From NCBI GenBank assembly GCA_003024175.1, contig MDYQ01000022.1, forward strand, positions 248,001-312,000: a stretch of 64,000 bases of DNA. The letters run 5' to 3'. Source of the DNA: Planoprotostelium fungivorum (taxonomy: Eukaryota > Evosea > Variosea > Cavosteliida > Cavosteliaceae). Each line of letters begins with the position of its first letter. Within the stretch, counting starts at the first letter, position 1. Below are positions 12,205 through 24,800 of this stretch, piece by piece. The translations under genes were made by a program, and so were the position numbers. The notes below the pieces were generated by a model. It had not been told where the DNA came from. It saw nothing but the letters and a program-made list of their open reading frames with translations, and did not search any database.

Positions 12205-15052
12205 ATGCCGAACGGGCAAACTCGTAAGGCCATCAAAGAAGCCATTCGAAAAGGTTTTTGTCACCTCACGCATTCATATCATCTGCACTAATCATCTCTC
12301 AAACACCGCAATTCTATCGAATGAAATGAAGTAGACGATAAGTCATCGATTGACGTGACATCAGCGGTACCTCCTGGATCGAGAAGAGATTCAGCACTGA
12401 AGAAGTCAGAAGACATCATCAACAATTTAAAGAAGAAGGCATTTGATAATGCGACACCACCTACAGCCATCACATCATCCATCACAGCCAACAACATCAT
12501 ACCACCTTCAGTAGCTAAGGTGAGACCTCCGACATCATCGTTCTTCATCAACATCTGCAGGTCGTTCAGCCTCTCGCCCCAATACCCGCCTCAAAGATGT
12601 GAGAACGAACGCATCATTCGATCACATCGCATTTCCTCTGACGCGATCGTGCAGCACCAGACTATCAGCACTCTGGTCACTGCTGAGGAGAGCGAAGGGA
12701 AACAATTTAGACGAAAAGGTGAGCCACCGCGTGAACTGACATTAACTGATGCGTTAAGACGGTTGAAACGACAGGACAGCAGCTGTGGGGGTGGTTGCGT
12801 TATTTTCAATCTGTCATTCCCGAACAAAAGACTCTTCGAACCATCTTCACCGTCTTCGAATGGGAGGTGCGATCATGTAGATCCCATTGATGTCATCATC
12901 AACCTGCGACAGAAATGGAAAGCGAGCTCGTGGAAGTTAAAGACGAAGCTCATCACCTTCTACGTTCTCGTATTATCGGGAGGCTTCTACTACATCTACT
13001 TCATGTGGATATCTAGGCGGTACATCACGACAAAGAACAGCATCCAAGTGAGTCCTTCCTTACACTCTCACCACTGACCGCATCAGGACCATCCAGACTG
13101 CTTCGATGTGTGTGTGGTCGGTGCAGGTGAGTCTCACGTTCCTTCACAATCGCTGAATGGACGTGTAGGCCCCGCCGGAAGCAGCACCGCCTATTCCGTC
13201 TGTCGCCTCTCTGGATCGAAAGTCTTACTGCTCGACAAGGAAAACTTTCCTCATCACAAGAGCTGCGGCGGTCTGTTAACTCCCCCCGCACAAGCTCACC
13301 TGCAGCGGATGGGTGTTCTACAGGAGATATTGGATGAAGGAGCGGGACACTGGGTGAGGAGACGTAGAGGGAGATAGCTGATGGAGGAAGGTGTCCAGCG
13401 GCGGCATGGTGTCACCCCAAGGAGAATCGTTCGTATCCAACACCACCGACATCATGTGCGAGAGGCTATTGACAGTTAGGAGAGAGGTTCTGGACTTAAA
13501 GATGGCTCAGGCAGCCATTCGAGAAGGAACTACGGTAGTGACAGGAGCGAATGTGAAGGTGATAATATCCCATAATACTTGGACTTTGTTTTTTTACGCG
13601 GTCAAAACCAATAATTTTTCGGTCGATGTCAGCAAGGAAGAATCGGACGGATCAAGCATCGACTCTGAATATATTGAAGAGAAGTGTCCCTTACAGAGCT
13701 ATCCCTTTTGCTCTCACTCACTCTCTTTTAGAACATCAAGTTCAACGCGGAGCTGGGAATATGGACCATCTATGTCAAGTTGAACGGAGGTGATGTGTCT
13801 TCTCATTTTCTTCTCGGGTCGGAGATGATGGCATCTGATCTTCTCTTTAGTGGAGACCACGTACCAATCTCGAGTCCTTGTGGCCGCTGATGGTGCTAAG
13901 AGCTCTATCGCAAGGTATTCCATCAGTTGATATCACATCACCATCACATCATATCCAGATCCTAACATAGTATAGGAAGTTAGCTCTTGTTCAGACGCCA
14001 CCTAATGCTGTTGGCTCCACCATCATGGTCGATCCCAATGTGAGATAACAGAGATGCCATCTCAGCTGACATCATCTCAGACTGGATATCATCCCAGTAA
14101 CCGTGTGGACGTATGTTGTTTCTATCCAGATCACCTCCTCAAATCGAGAGGGTTCTACACCACCATGAATCACTCCAATGGTCTCTTCAGCCTCTGTTGC
14201 TTTGCCAATCGTGAGGGCTCAATTCTCTCGTCTCCATCTCTGACCTATTCTTCAGAGGATTACACTTCACAAGAACTTGTGGGCATCAACAATGACATCA
14301 TCAACCATTACAGCTTCGTGGCAAAGTCGTTGGGTCCAAACGTGTCTTTCCACCCCATGACGGTGAATTTCCATCACATCATCGTCTCTCGTGCTCGCAT
14401 CATCATCGTGTGGATCATCTGACGCGCGATGTACTGAAACCACACAGCGGGCCACGATCAGAAATCAATTGATCCCAAAGACATACGGTGACCACCTTCT
14501 CATCGTCGGGGAGGCGGCCGGCCAGACGGACCCCCTCACTTACGGTACGTACCGTACGTAGATCACCCCTGAACGTAACAGAGGGAATCCGTTACGCCAT
14601 AGAGGCCGGGCAGATTGCCGCCAGAACTATCGCCGACGGCCTCAAGACCGGAGATCTATCAGAGGCAACGACACAGACTTACGAGAAGAGATGGAAGAGC
14701 AGGATGACTCCCACCTTCAACGGCTCTTACTTCTTACGTACCATCACGTGCAGGTGAGAGCCTATCCGATGCATCCATTGGGATATCTTCATTGTAGATT
14801 GATGGACGATAGGTTCCCCTGCCTCATCGACATCATCTGCAAGATGATCAAGAGACACGCTGGGAACTATCTGAGAGGTTGGTCCTCTGTGAGTAAAAGA
14901 TGAGAAATGGAGACAAAGTGACACACAGATAGATCATGAAGGGGGAGCAGAGGTTGAGATGGCTGTTTCACCCTCACTTTGTCGTCAGCTTTGCCTTTCA
15001 GATCATCTTCAGGACCCTCACACGCCTGACCGGTCGATTGATAAAGTGGTAG
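12205..15052 (+). CDS. FAD-dependent oxidoreductase, geranylgeranyl reductase-like, with N-terminal membrane segment
   Basis: The start ATG (MPNGQTRKAIKEAIRK) splices in frame to VDDKSSIDVTSAVPPG, which fixes the 5' end. A polar N-terminal region of about 150 residues leads to a TM helix (ITFYVLVLSGGFYYIYFM). The FAD-binding core follows: VCVVGAGPAGSSTAY (Rossmann GxGxxG), VLLLDKENFPHHKSCGG (the geranylgeranyl-reductase-type 'K.CGG' turn), VLVAADGAKSSIAR (the DG motif), and LIVGEAAGQTDPLTY then EGIRYAIEAGQIAA (second FAD motif; Asp of the usual GD is replaced by Glu). A C-terminal hydrophobic stretch VVSFAFQIIFRTL ends RLIKW. About 15 introns are present. Family members saturate isoprenoid chains of phytol, archaeal lipids or dolichol-like compounds. 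The substrate here is unknown. The long N-terminal extension with a TM anchor is unusual for this family. Its stop lies 21 nt from that of the convergent dehydrogenase gene. Confidence 0.83.
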
Positions 15053-15073
15053 ACTTGAAAAAAACTCTTCTCT

Positions 15074-16490
15074 TTATTGGTTGTCGATGTGCTTTTGGTT
15101 ATACAGCACGGCTCTGTATCTCATTCCCTTTTCGTGGAACTTGTGAAGGGCATCGTTCACCTGACGTCACATGAGATCATCCACCGCCGATGTGATGTCC
15201 ATCGATGGATGTCTCACCTTATCCATGGGGTAAGGCTCGATCCACGTCTTGATGTTCTGCGTGGCGGCGAGCTCGAGCATCTCTTTCATCTCGGCGGGGG
15301 AGCCAACCAGCGATCCACACAAGTGAACGTTTCTCTGAATGAGAGAGAACGGCTTGATCTGGGGCAGAGGTTCTTCAGGAATACCGACCAAGACAAAGAC
15401 GCCACCGGGGGTCAAGAGGCTGAGGAAGCTCTCGAGGGGCATCTTCGCGTCGTTCGTCGTGCAGATGACCAAGTCTAACGACTCCTTGTTGTCCTTGTCC
15501 CATCCTTCTTGTCCGGTGATGATGAAGTGGGATGCGCCCAACTTCTTTGCATCTTCTCTCTTGTGGTCAGAGTGGGAGATGGCGGTGACTTCGGCTCCTA
15601 GGGCCTTGGCGAAGAGGAGGGCAAAGTGACCCAGCTGGAGCGAGGTGAGAAGGTGATGTGAAGACGATCGCGCACTCCACCGATGCCGATGACTCCGACT
15701 TTCTTGGCCGTCGTTCCAGCTCCGTATTTCTTCAGGGGAGAGTAGACAGTGACACCTCCGCACATCATGGGAGCGGCGATATCGGATGGGAGGCCTGATG
15801 GAGGTGAACATCGCGAACGTCGAGAGACGGTGTTGCCTCTCACCTTCAGGTACGGGGACGACGAAGCGGGAGGGGACACGAGCGTAGTCGCCGTAACCAC
15901 CCTGAGATCTGGAGGAGTCAGTCTGATGGAAGATGATCATTCGATTACCTGTCTCCACAGACGTGTCTGGCGTCATATGTTCCGATGAATCCACATTTGC
16001 CAGTGCAGTATGGCTCCCTTCATTGCAGGTCAGATCACGATTTACGTTTGCGTTAATGGATCCTCACTTGTGGTCACCACAGTTCTTGCACTGCAGGCAA
16101 GAGCCAGATTGAGCGCCAACACCAACACGGTCGCCAACCTTCAATCCTAACCATTCTGTCAGCCATCGATGCCATACTTCCATCGTTTCTCACCACCCTC
16201 TACCTTGGGGCCAACTCTGACGATGGTACCGACGATCTCGTGTCCCACGCAGATGGGGTACTCTACATTTTCGTGCCAGCCACTGCTTAGTGTGTGGACA
16301 TCGGAGGCACAGACACCACAGTGAGTGATCTTGATGTCAACGTCTCCATCTTCGAATCTCTTAGGCTCAAACCTGGATCGAGTAAGTTCCCGATCTCTTT
16401 CAAGTCATCTCACTCTTGGAAGACAAGGTTTCCCTTGTGTGAGTCCTTGTCTAAGCCCATCCATCCTTGAAACTTGTATTCAGTAGTCAT
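15074..16490 (-). CDS. Zinc-dependent alcohol dehydrogenase (cinnamyl-alcohol-dehydrogenase type)
   Basis: The protein of about 350 residues starts MTTEYKFQGW. Catalytic-zinc ligands are seen in HCGVCASD and GHEIVG. Structural-zinc cysteines lie in SCLQCKNCGDHKEPYC. The NAD(P) fold contains GVIGIGGVG, followed by ALGAEVTAISHS and KLGASHFI. Further family motifs are GGYGDYA, PMMCGGVTVYSPL and GGVFVLVGIPEE. These place it in the CAD/YahK-like branch of medium-chain dehydrogenases, usually NADPH-dependent reductases of aldehydes. The end VNDALHKFHEKGMRYRAVL is the normal C-terminus. Four or five introns of 40-55 nt are present. All zinc ligands are intact, so activity is expected. The sequence does not reveal a substrate. 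Confidence 0.94.
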
Positions 16491-16881
16491 CTCTCTCGGT
16501 TCGTTCTTCTTTTTTATGTTTCTCAGTTGGATGAATATGTTGATCACGTGATTTGGGAACCGATAACCAAAGTAATCACGTCAATAACCGCAACTCCGTC
16601 GGATGAATTCAATTCTCCGATTACGTGAGCACGGGAGCAGATTGGTCATCAGAGTTCTGATGACGACAGCTTCGTCGTGATCAGCCGCCGGATCAACCAT
16701 CAGTTTCGGGGAACTCGATGATGTGATCGAGATCTCACCGACACAGACGGTCCGTCAAAAAGGGGTGTCATCCAATTTGAAGTAGTGAACCCAGTGGCTA
16801 CAGTTTTCTCGTTCATCAATTTTCGCTGATCCGAAGTGATTATCTGGATCCGCATTCAGAAACCACTTCGGAGAAAGGACG
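16491..16881. promoter_or_regulatory. Divergent intergenic region
   Basis: About 390 bp separate the dehydrogenase and nuclease start codons. Repeated TCACGT/CACGTG-like words occur (about 16540-16640: gatcacgtgatt, aatcacgtc, gattacgtgag), spaced about 25-65 nt apart. They could be transcription-factor sites; this is inference from recurrence only. Confidence 0.35.
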
Positions 16882-18273
16882 ATGGCCCTCTCCTTGAGGG
16901 CTATCATAATTTCGACTGTGGTCACCACAGGATTAGTGCTAGTCTACTTCAGAGAAAAGATCGTAAGCACAATAATCAAAATGCAAACTCCAACTGTCCT
17001 GAGTCGTGCATCCTTCAAGAAAGCTACTCACTCTGCTGCGAGTGACCCTTCCAAGTTCAGTATATTGTGAGCTACGCATTGTTATAATCATGCTAACCTT
17101 TTAGGTCTTGGAATATTTTAGCAGACCTGTCATCTGGATCCAACGAAACAGATCCAACAAAGTTGATAGGGCAGGTGAGAGACCATTGACCACATCACGG
17201 TAGATGAGTGATTGTGTGTAGGTACGCACAGAATATCTGTTGTGGGAGAATAGAAGAGAGCGATTGTATGACAGAGTCGATGAGCTGCGCACCGACGTAG
17301 TCTGTTTCCAGGTGCATCATCACATTTCATGCTTCCTCTGATCTCCACAGGAAGTCGAAGAGGTCATATACCATGGAGATTTAGAGGAGAGGATGAATGA
17401 ATTAGGATACGATGGCGTCATGCAATCCAAAGTTCACCACAACGGCAATGCCATCTTCTTTGATCGTGAAAAGTGAGGTCGTATATTGTCGATAGTCTAT
17501 TGAACAAAGTCAGGTTCAAGTTGCGATTTTCCAATTCAAGAAGCAGAGCTCTCTTGGTTGGTCTGGAGATGATCGAGAACAATCGTCTCATCGTCGTGTC
17601 CAGTTTACATCTCAGTGGACACCCTGACGCCACAGACAAGAGATTTAGCGAGGTAGGTGACCTCCCTCCCACACATAACATCCCACACATCATCTCATCA
17701 TCATCCAAAAATCCACCATCTCATCTCCAACAGATGAAGTCACTCTTGGATCAAATGCAGAAGGAATTGAAGAAGATCGACAGCGGAGAGACAGAGACGC
17801 CTCTGTTCATCGTGGGAGACTTCAACTGTAGCATAAGATCTGGAATCCACACGATGTTAACGGAGGGCGGACTCGCTGCCAATTTCGTGGACGAAGAGTC
17901 AGAGAAACCACACAATCCGGGAAGAGAATACAAACACCCCTTTCAATTGAAGAACAGTTATCTGGAGGCCAAAGAGATTCCAAAGTTTACGTTCAAAGGA
18001 AAGAGTGAGCGTCGCATGTGAAGATGTCGATGATGATGATGACGTCTTCAGATCACAGGGACTCCTTCATCGATTTCATCTTTCACTCCACGTCGGCCAC
18101 ACAGGTGGTGTCTGTGATGAGGGTGAAGAGACGAAGACGACATCTGTGTTGACTGTCATCAGGTGGCTGAACCAGGTGACATCAATCACATGAGGAGAAA
18201 TTGGTTGCCCAACGAAGAAGAGCCCTCAGATCATCTTCCTGTCGCATCCATCTTCCGGTTCTGTGATACTTGA
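16882..18273 (+). CDS. Membrane-anchored endonuclease/exonuclease/phosphatase (EEP) protein, CCR4/nocturnin/Angel-like
   Basis: The N-terminal TM anchor is RAIIISTVVTTGLVLVYF. The EEP core follows: SWNILADLSS (Mg-binding Asn), YLLWENRRERLYDRV, DVVCFQEVEE (catalytic Glu), IFFDREK, VVSSLHLSG, FIVGDFNCS (catalytic Asp-Asn), SFIDFIFHS (Asp/His region) and finally SDHLPVASIF (catalytic Asp-His). All EEP active-site motifs are present in order over about 360 residues. 'W..R...L......D.V.FQE' is most like the CCR4/nocturnin/Angel deadenylase branch. Some EEP proteins instead hydrolyse phosphoesters or 2',3'-cyclic ends, so the substrate is not certain. About seven short introns are present. The TM anchor implies action at an organelle or ER surface. 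Confidence 0.88.
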
Positions 18274-18880
18274 CAGTGTCAGTCTTGCCACAATTCAACA
18301 GAATGACCTGAGGATGGACAGTCGAACCAGAGGAAATAACGCCTTTTCTCTCTTTGGCTTCGATATTTGAGTCGAGTTGTCCACTCCACGAATAGATAAC
18401 ATCTCTACATCTTGTATAGCCTTCTATTGCTATTGGAGAATCTTTTCGTGTTGTATGAAGGGCTAGCAGTATCGTACCTCAGGGTTCTTACTAACTCTGA
18501 CCTGGGACGGTGTGTACCAACGTGTGATCTGTCCTTCGCCTGAAATTTGGGAACAGAAAAAAACACATGAGACATGTTCGACGTACAGAGCTCTGCCTCA
18601 AAGAACGAGAGGCTGTATATAATTTATGCTGCCCTTCCCCACAAGAATGACACTGTTGACGTCGGTTTATCAATGAGGATTCGCTTAAAGCCACACCTGA
18701 TCTGGAAACAATGAGAAGTGTTGACGTTCGCATTCCTTTCGCCCGAAAATGACCTCCTTTATGGATGCAATGAGCCGCTTTGCTCAGGCTTCTGTCACAT
18801 ACTCGCCTTCCAAACGTGTGATGACACATAACAGATCCTTGGAAACATAAACAGAGTTTAAAACCACGCCCGGCGTCCAC
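18274..18880. promoter_or_regulatory. Upstream region of the giant receptor gene
   Basis: About 600 bp lie between the nuclease stop and the receptor ATG, both genes reading rightwards. The region must contain the receptor's promoter. A minus-strand ORF of 145 codons here is antisense, Cys/Arg-rich and without an ATG-linked motif, so I do not call it a gene. No TATA box or repeat is evident. Confidence 0.35.
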
Positions 18881-21800
18881 CATGAAGGCCTTCTGCCTCT
18901 TTCTGCTGCTGTGCGTCGCTTCATACATAGAAGGTCAGCAGATAGTCCCTTTCACGGGCCCTTGCTTGTATACCGCACCGAACGGTAGGAAATATGATCT
19001 ATACTCTTTGTATGGATTAGGTCCAGGACCTGGGTGAGGACTTTCTCATCGTCACACCTGACTGGCACCAGAGGAGACTACACGTATCAAGACTCAACCT
19101 ACTATTCGTACAATTATGCTCCCTGCGCGTGCGTAGCCGCTTATCGTCTACACTATTAATTCTCGCAGCTACTGTCATGATGCACGGTGTGGTACCTCCT
19201 CGGGCCTTCAGATAGTCCATTCCACAGACGTGAGATCATTTTATTTTTCCGTCTTCTTGTGAAACCGTGATGATCTCAAGCAGACTCCCTATCCGCTCAG
19301 CTTCGCCAACACAACAAGTTTTGGTTGGTCATACGGTGAGCCATCGGATGCGATTCCAACGATTTTCCACGACATTGTCACGACCCATTTTGGAGGACGC
19401 TACTCAACTTTCGTAGATTCGTACTCTGATACAGCTTTATGGACGTCATGGACCTATCCATTCGACAGCACTAATCGCACTCTGCTAGTGAATGTAACAT
19501 GTGATCCTACCGCCAACACCCCAGTCTTCAACTATATCAGCGAGAATCCCATCAGAAACTACAACTTCCAGATGAATGTGAACTGTAACACTTATTTCAA
19601 GAAGCCCTACATTGGATACAGTACTGCCATCTTCTCGACTCCCTGGTGGAGCACCAATTTCATGGGCAGTTTGACCATATACGGAGGTTATTTTGGTGCA
19701 TCAGTCCCAGCCGTGAGATCTCATAACATCATCGCATCCCTCCCGACTCGGGTTAGGTGAGTGTTACCTTCGACGGAAAGCCGTGCAACATCACATCGCT
19801 CACCCAAACGATCATCCAATGCACGGTTTTGAACCCCACACCCGGCAGAAACGGAACCGTCACACTGTCCGTCAGCGGTATAGCCACACGCAGTAATTAC
19901 ACTCTGCCCATCATTTCCATTGGAAACGGTACGTCGATATCCACCGTGGGAGACACGGCCGTACGTATGCTCGCCTCTGGCTTCTCTCAATTCAAGCCCT
20001 CCTATGGTGTCCCCACCATCACCATCAACAACGCTCCGTGTTCCACCGTATCGGTGAGTCATCATCATCGCCGAGACCAGATGTCTCACCCTCACAGATC
20101 ATTGGCACAACAACCATCAGTTGCTCTCTGGGTGAAGGCAGTGGCGGGAGATTATTGATCAGCGCCACTATCGGCAGTGCGTGCTCTCATTCTCATAATG
20201 TCAATGTGAAGACGAGGATCTGACGGAAATACAGCCAGCTCGGCTACGGCTTACTTCAGTTATCTGCCTCCTGCCGTCACGGGCATCACACAGACCACAA
20301 GTGCCACATCCAACGTGGTCGCAGTCACCGGGTATAACTTTGGGCCCACAACGGCTGACCTAGTCGAAGTGTGGATCGGCGTTCAGCCCTGTACCAAGTG
20401 AGTCGACGATGACGAACATCATAGAGCATTTAGCTGATGGAGTCATCAGCATCATCATGACCAGCAGCCACACCGCTTTCAACTGTACATTATCATCTGC
20501 GAATGTCGTACAAACGAGTGTGAATAAGAACTCAGTCTACGTGATCTCAGGTGAATTCCGTTATCAAAGCAAGGAATAACACTTGAATAGGAGGAGATAA
20601 TTACATTCCGAACATAAAAAAGGTGAGACATGACAGAAGGTGAAGATGACGAGAGACAGACTGGAACTCTACTTCAGACGATCACCAGCGCAAGATCACC
20701 CGTGGACTGTCAGACAGCCTGTGCCACGAACACGAACTGCAGGGGATTCTTCTACGACTCCTGCGGCACGACAGGGTGCACTTTAGAGAGTACGATCAAT
20801 GTTGGAACGTGGACCAATTGCACCATGTCGGGCCAAAAGACTACGGGCAGAAACACAGGTGCGTATCTTCATGAAATCATCCGTCGTCCCTTCACTAGAT
20901 TTCTGAGAAATTCGTAGGAATTACTGGAGTGACACCCATCTACGTGAACAATCCATTCCTGATGTGTCAGCCTGTGATCAATCTGGGAAACATCGTACAG
21001 ACTTACGATCTGGGTCCTTACACCGACATGCAAGATCCAGCGGGAGGAGGTAACGTCGATCTATCTACAACGGGGAACGGAATGAATTTCTACTGGAATC
21101 CGTGCGGTGTCAGCACCATGGCAACCACTAGTTCACCCGCTACGCTGGTCGCCGTATCTACAACCACACCCTTTGCTACCACTTTTGTCGGTCTGACCTC
21201 TTCGACCAATTTTTCGTACGACAGTACGTCGGGTACTACCTCCTGCCAAGGCAGCAACGGAGTGTGCAGTTTCCAGGTGAACCTCATCTGTCAGAACGGT
21301 GCGGCTCCCACCTTCGTCTACGTCGGACAAGTCTCTCCCTGCTCCTACGCCTTCAACTTCACCTTCGATTGTAGCGCCACCTCTAATTCTCCCTATTTAA
21401 AGCAAATCTTCGCTTCATCAGGTGAGATGGAATGATCCAACTACGGCTCACGTGACGTCAGTGAATACGTACAATCAAGGTCAGCTCATTCTCCTGGGAC
21501 AATTTCCCACCAACGGACAGATCCAGATCTCAGTCGGCGGCAGCCCTTGTACTCCACCGTCAGGCTCGGGAAGCTCCAACAGGATCATCTGTACCATCGG
21601 TCCCTTGAGAAACGTCTCCGCCCTCGTCACGGTGACCGCTAACGGCCTTCTGGCCAGAAACGGTATCTACCTCACATCCATACCTTCTCCCAAGATCTTC
21701 TCCCTCTCTCCCGTTCCCCCATCCGGTGGCACTGTCTCTCTCTACGGCACCGGTTTAGGATCAGATCCATCTGTGTACACCATCTCCCTGGGTGGCCAGA

Positions 21801-24800
21801 TCTGCTCGTCTGTGGGAGTGGATGTCAACGGATCCACCCTCACCTGTACGATCGGCGCGGGCTCCGGAGTGAATCAAGCAGTCAGCGTGAAGGCTTCTCC
21901 TCTCAACTCCGAGTTGGCCGGTGGCATCACCTTCTCGTACCCCCCACCCAGTATCATCAGCGTGTCACAGCCGTCCGTCACCGGAGGGAATGTCACTGTA
22001 CTGGGATCAGCCTTTGGAAACGCATCCACGGTGGCTAGCGTGTCGATCAACGGTAGTCCTTGCACGGTGACGTCTAAGACACCCACGAGCATCAATTGTA
22101 ACTATGGAGCTGGCGTGGGAAGTGGGAAGAACATGACTGTGACCGTGTCGGGACAGACAGGATGGTCTCTGTTCTCCTATGCATCGCCCGCTCTCTCTTC
22201 TACATCCACTGGCAACACAGGTGATATCCAATTCGTACGATATTCGCTCATTCTTTATCAGTGGGAGGGGTTATCACTATCATGGGATCCAACTTGGGAA
22301 ACTCTGCCGCAGATTTCAACGTGACCGTCAACAATGTCCTCTGTACGTCGAACGGTTGGACCAGTCCATCTCAAATACAGTGCACCGTGTCTGCTGGAAC
22401 CGGAATCAATCTACCCGTCACGGTGAGTCATAGAAATGAAGAGGGTAGAGGATGACGTGGGTCAGGTTTACGTGGGAAACCAAGTGGTGACGTCGAACAT
22501 CTACTCTTACAATCCTCCCGTCATTAACAGCGCCCCCGGTGTCAATACCACGGGAGGTCTCTATGTGATCGGAGGTAATAACTTTGGTACCACCACACAG
22601 CAAGTGGCTTTGTCTATGGGAGGCGCAAATTACACGTACACCATCATCAGTGTCACACACACAGCCATCACCATCAACATACCACCCGGTAGTGGTGCAT
22701 CTTACACTCTGTCTCTCACTGTCAACCAGCAGAGTACCAGTACATCCTTCTCGTATAATCCTCCTTACATCCTATCCACTTCAAGGGTATCAACCGGTGA
22801 GCTGACGCTCAACGAGCACAAATAAGATGCTTACACCACGACAGATGGAGGAACGATGAGCATCTACGGATACAACTTTGGTACCAGCGGCACGGCCAAC
22901 TCTGTACTGATCAACAACATCCCCTGCACATCATCTACCGTGTACAACCACAGTCTCATCAACTGTACCATCATCCCCGGCACCGGGGCCAACTATGACG
23001 TCAGCGTGACAGTCAACGGACAGACTCGCTCGCGATCTCAAGCCTTCTCTTACCTTGGTCCCATCTTGTCCTCTCTCGATCGCTCTACCACATCTGGGTC
23101 CAACATCAACGTCTACGGTCTCAACTTTGGCAGTCCATACACCCCGGTCACCATGACGATCGATGGAAAATCTTGTACCAATCTGAAGGTACAGAGTGGA
23201 TCTGTCATCACCTGCACCGCACCTTTCGGGTCGGGTTACAACCTCAACGCTACGATTGTTGTAGACGGACAGACGTTCAGCCAGAACATCTACAGCTACC
23301 AGATCCCATCGATCACCTCTGCCGATGTCGTGGGAACATCTGGGGGAAGGATCAACATCGCGGGTGTCAACTTTGGAAACGACACGTCTCTGTTACGCAT
23401 CACTCTGGGTAATAACGTGTGCTCTACACCAACCATCACGACGCCCCACACGACGATCCAATGCACAGCTGCGGGTAGTACCGGTATCGTAACACTGACG
23501 GTCCAAGTGAGGGGACTGAGTGGTACTGCCACTTACGCCTTCTCACCTCCGAGTGTATCATCCATCTCATCTACGAATACCACGGGTGGTATCTCTATCA
23601 TCCAGGGCTCTAATTTCGGATCCAACATCACTGTCATCCAGATTCCACAGTGCGTCAGCTTATCTCTGTCTGGTTCAGATCGCCTATCATGCACTGTGGC
23701 TGCCGGTTACAATCAGAGCATACTCTACAACTTGACAGTGGACGGACAGAGCATCTCCTTCTTCTTCTCCTACTACCCACCCATCATCTCTTCCATCAGC
23801 TCGCCCTCTACCCCAGGAGGTACGGTCACCGTACAAGGCTTCAATTTCGCTCCCACGAGCCAAGTGTACATCGGATCTACAGCATGTCTGGTCACATCCG
23901 TATCATCTGGATTCAATCAGCTCATCTGCACTGCTGGACAAGGTCAAGGCATCAACACGGTCACTCTGACGGCCGGAAACCAAAATTGCACCGCCAGCAT
24001 GAGCTATCAGCCTCCTCACATCACGGCATTTAACACTCTCACCACCGAAGGAGGTGATGTCATCCTCGTACTTCTTCTTTCTCATGTCTGACAGGCTCTC
24101 TCTACATCAACGGATCTAACTTGGGCTATGATGCATCGAATGTGGTCGTGACAGTGGGAGGTCAATCGTGCCAGAGTCCATCTTTCGTCGTAGCTCATCA
24201 GTACATCCTCTGCACACTGCCCTCCAACGTTGGTTCAAACTTACCCCTTGTGGTCAACATATCTGGATTATCCGACACGGCATCTTATTCTTTCCTCCCT
24301 CCCACTATCTCTTCCGTAGGTCAGCCATCTACGAGGTGAAGCGTAGAGGAGAGAAGTAGATCTGACAACTGACAGTGGAGATATCGTCACGATCAACGGC
24401 ACGAATTTTGGTAACGACGTCAGCCGGATCTCTGTCTCTGTGGACAACAAGCCCTGCACTGTGTACAGCGTGTCACGATCTACCGTCCTACAGTGTACAG
24501 TGGGAGCTGGTACAGGAACCTCTCATTCTCTCTTGGCAACGGTAGGAGGACAAAGCGTCAGCAGCAGCATGAGCTATCGACCACCCACAGTCTACACTGT
24601 ATCCGCTTCCGGCTCTCCCGGTGGTGTCTACGTCTCTGGAATCAATCTCGGCAACAACGCTAGCCTCATCCAACTTTCCACCGGTAGTGGAGCTTCACTG
24701 AGAAACTGCACGGCTTACACGATCGTAAATCCTTCTGTCTCTTTCAACTGCACCATCGCTGGATCCATCAACGTGGGAGACAACATGACGGTCACGGTGG

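Noticed and set aside
18491-18928. Minus-strand ORF of 145 codons overlapping the receptor start
   Set aside because: It is Arg/Cys-rich, has no motif, and overlaps the receptor's signal-peptide exon. It is likely a chance antisense frame.
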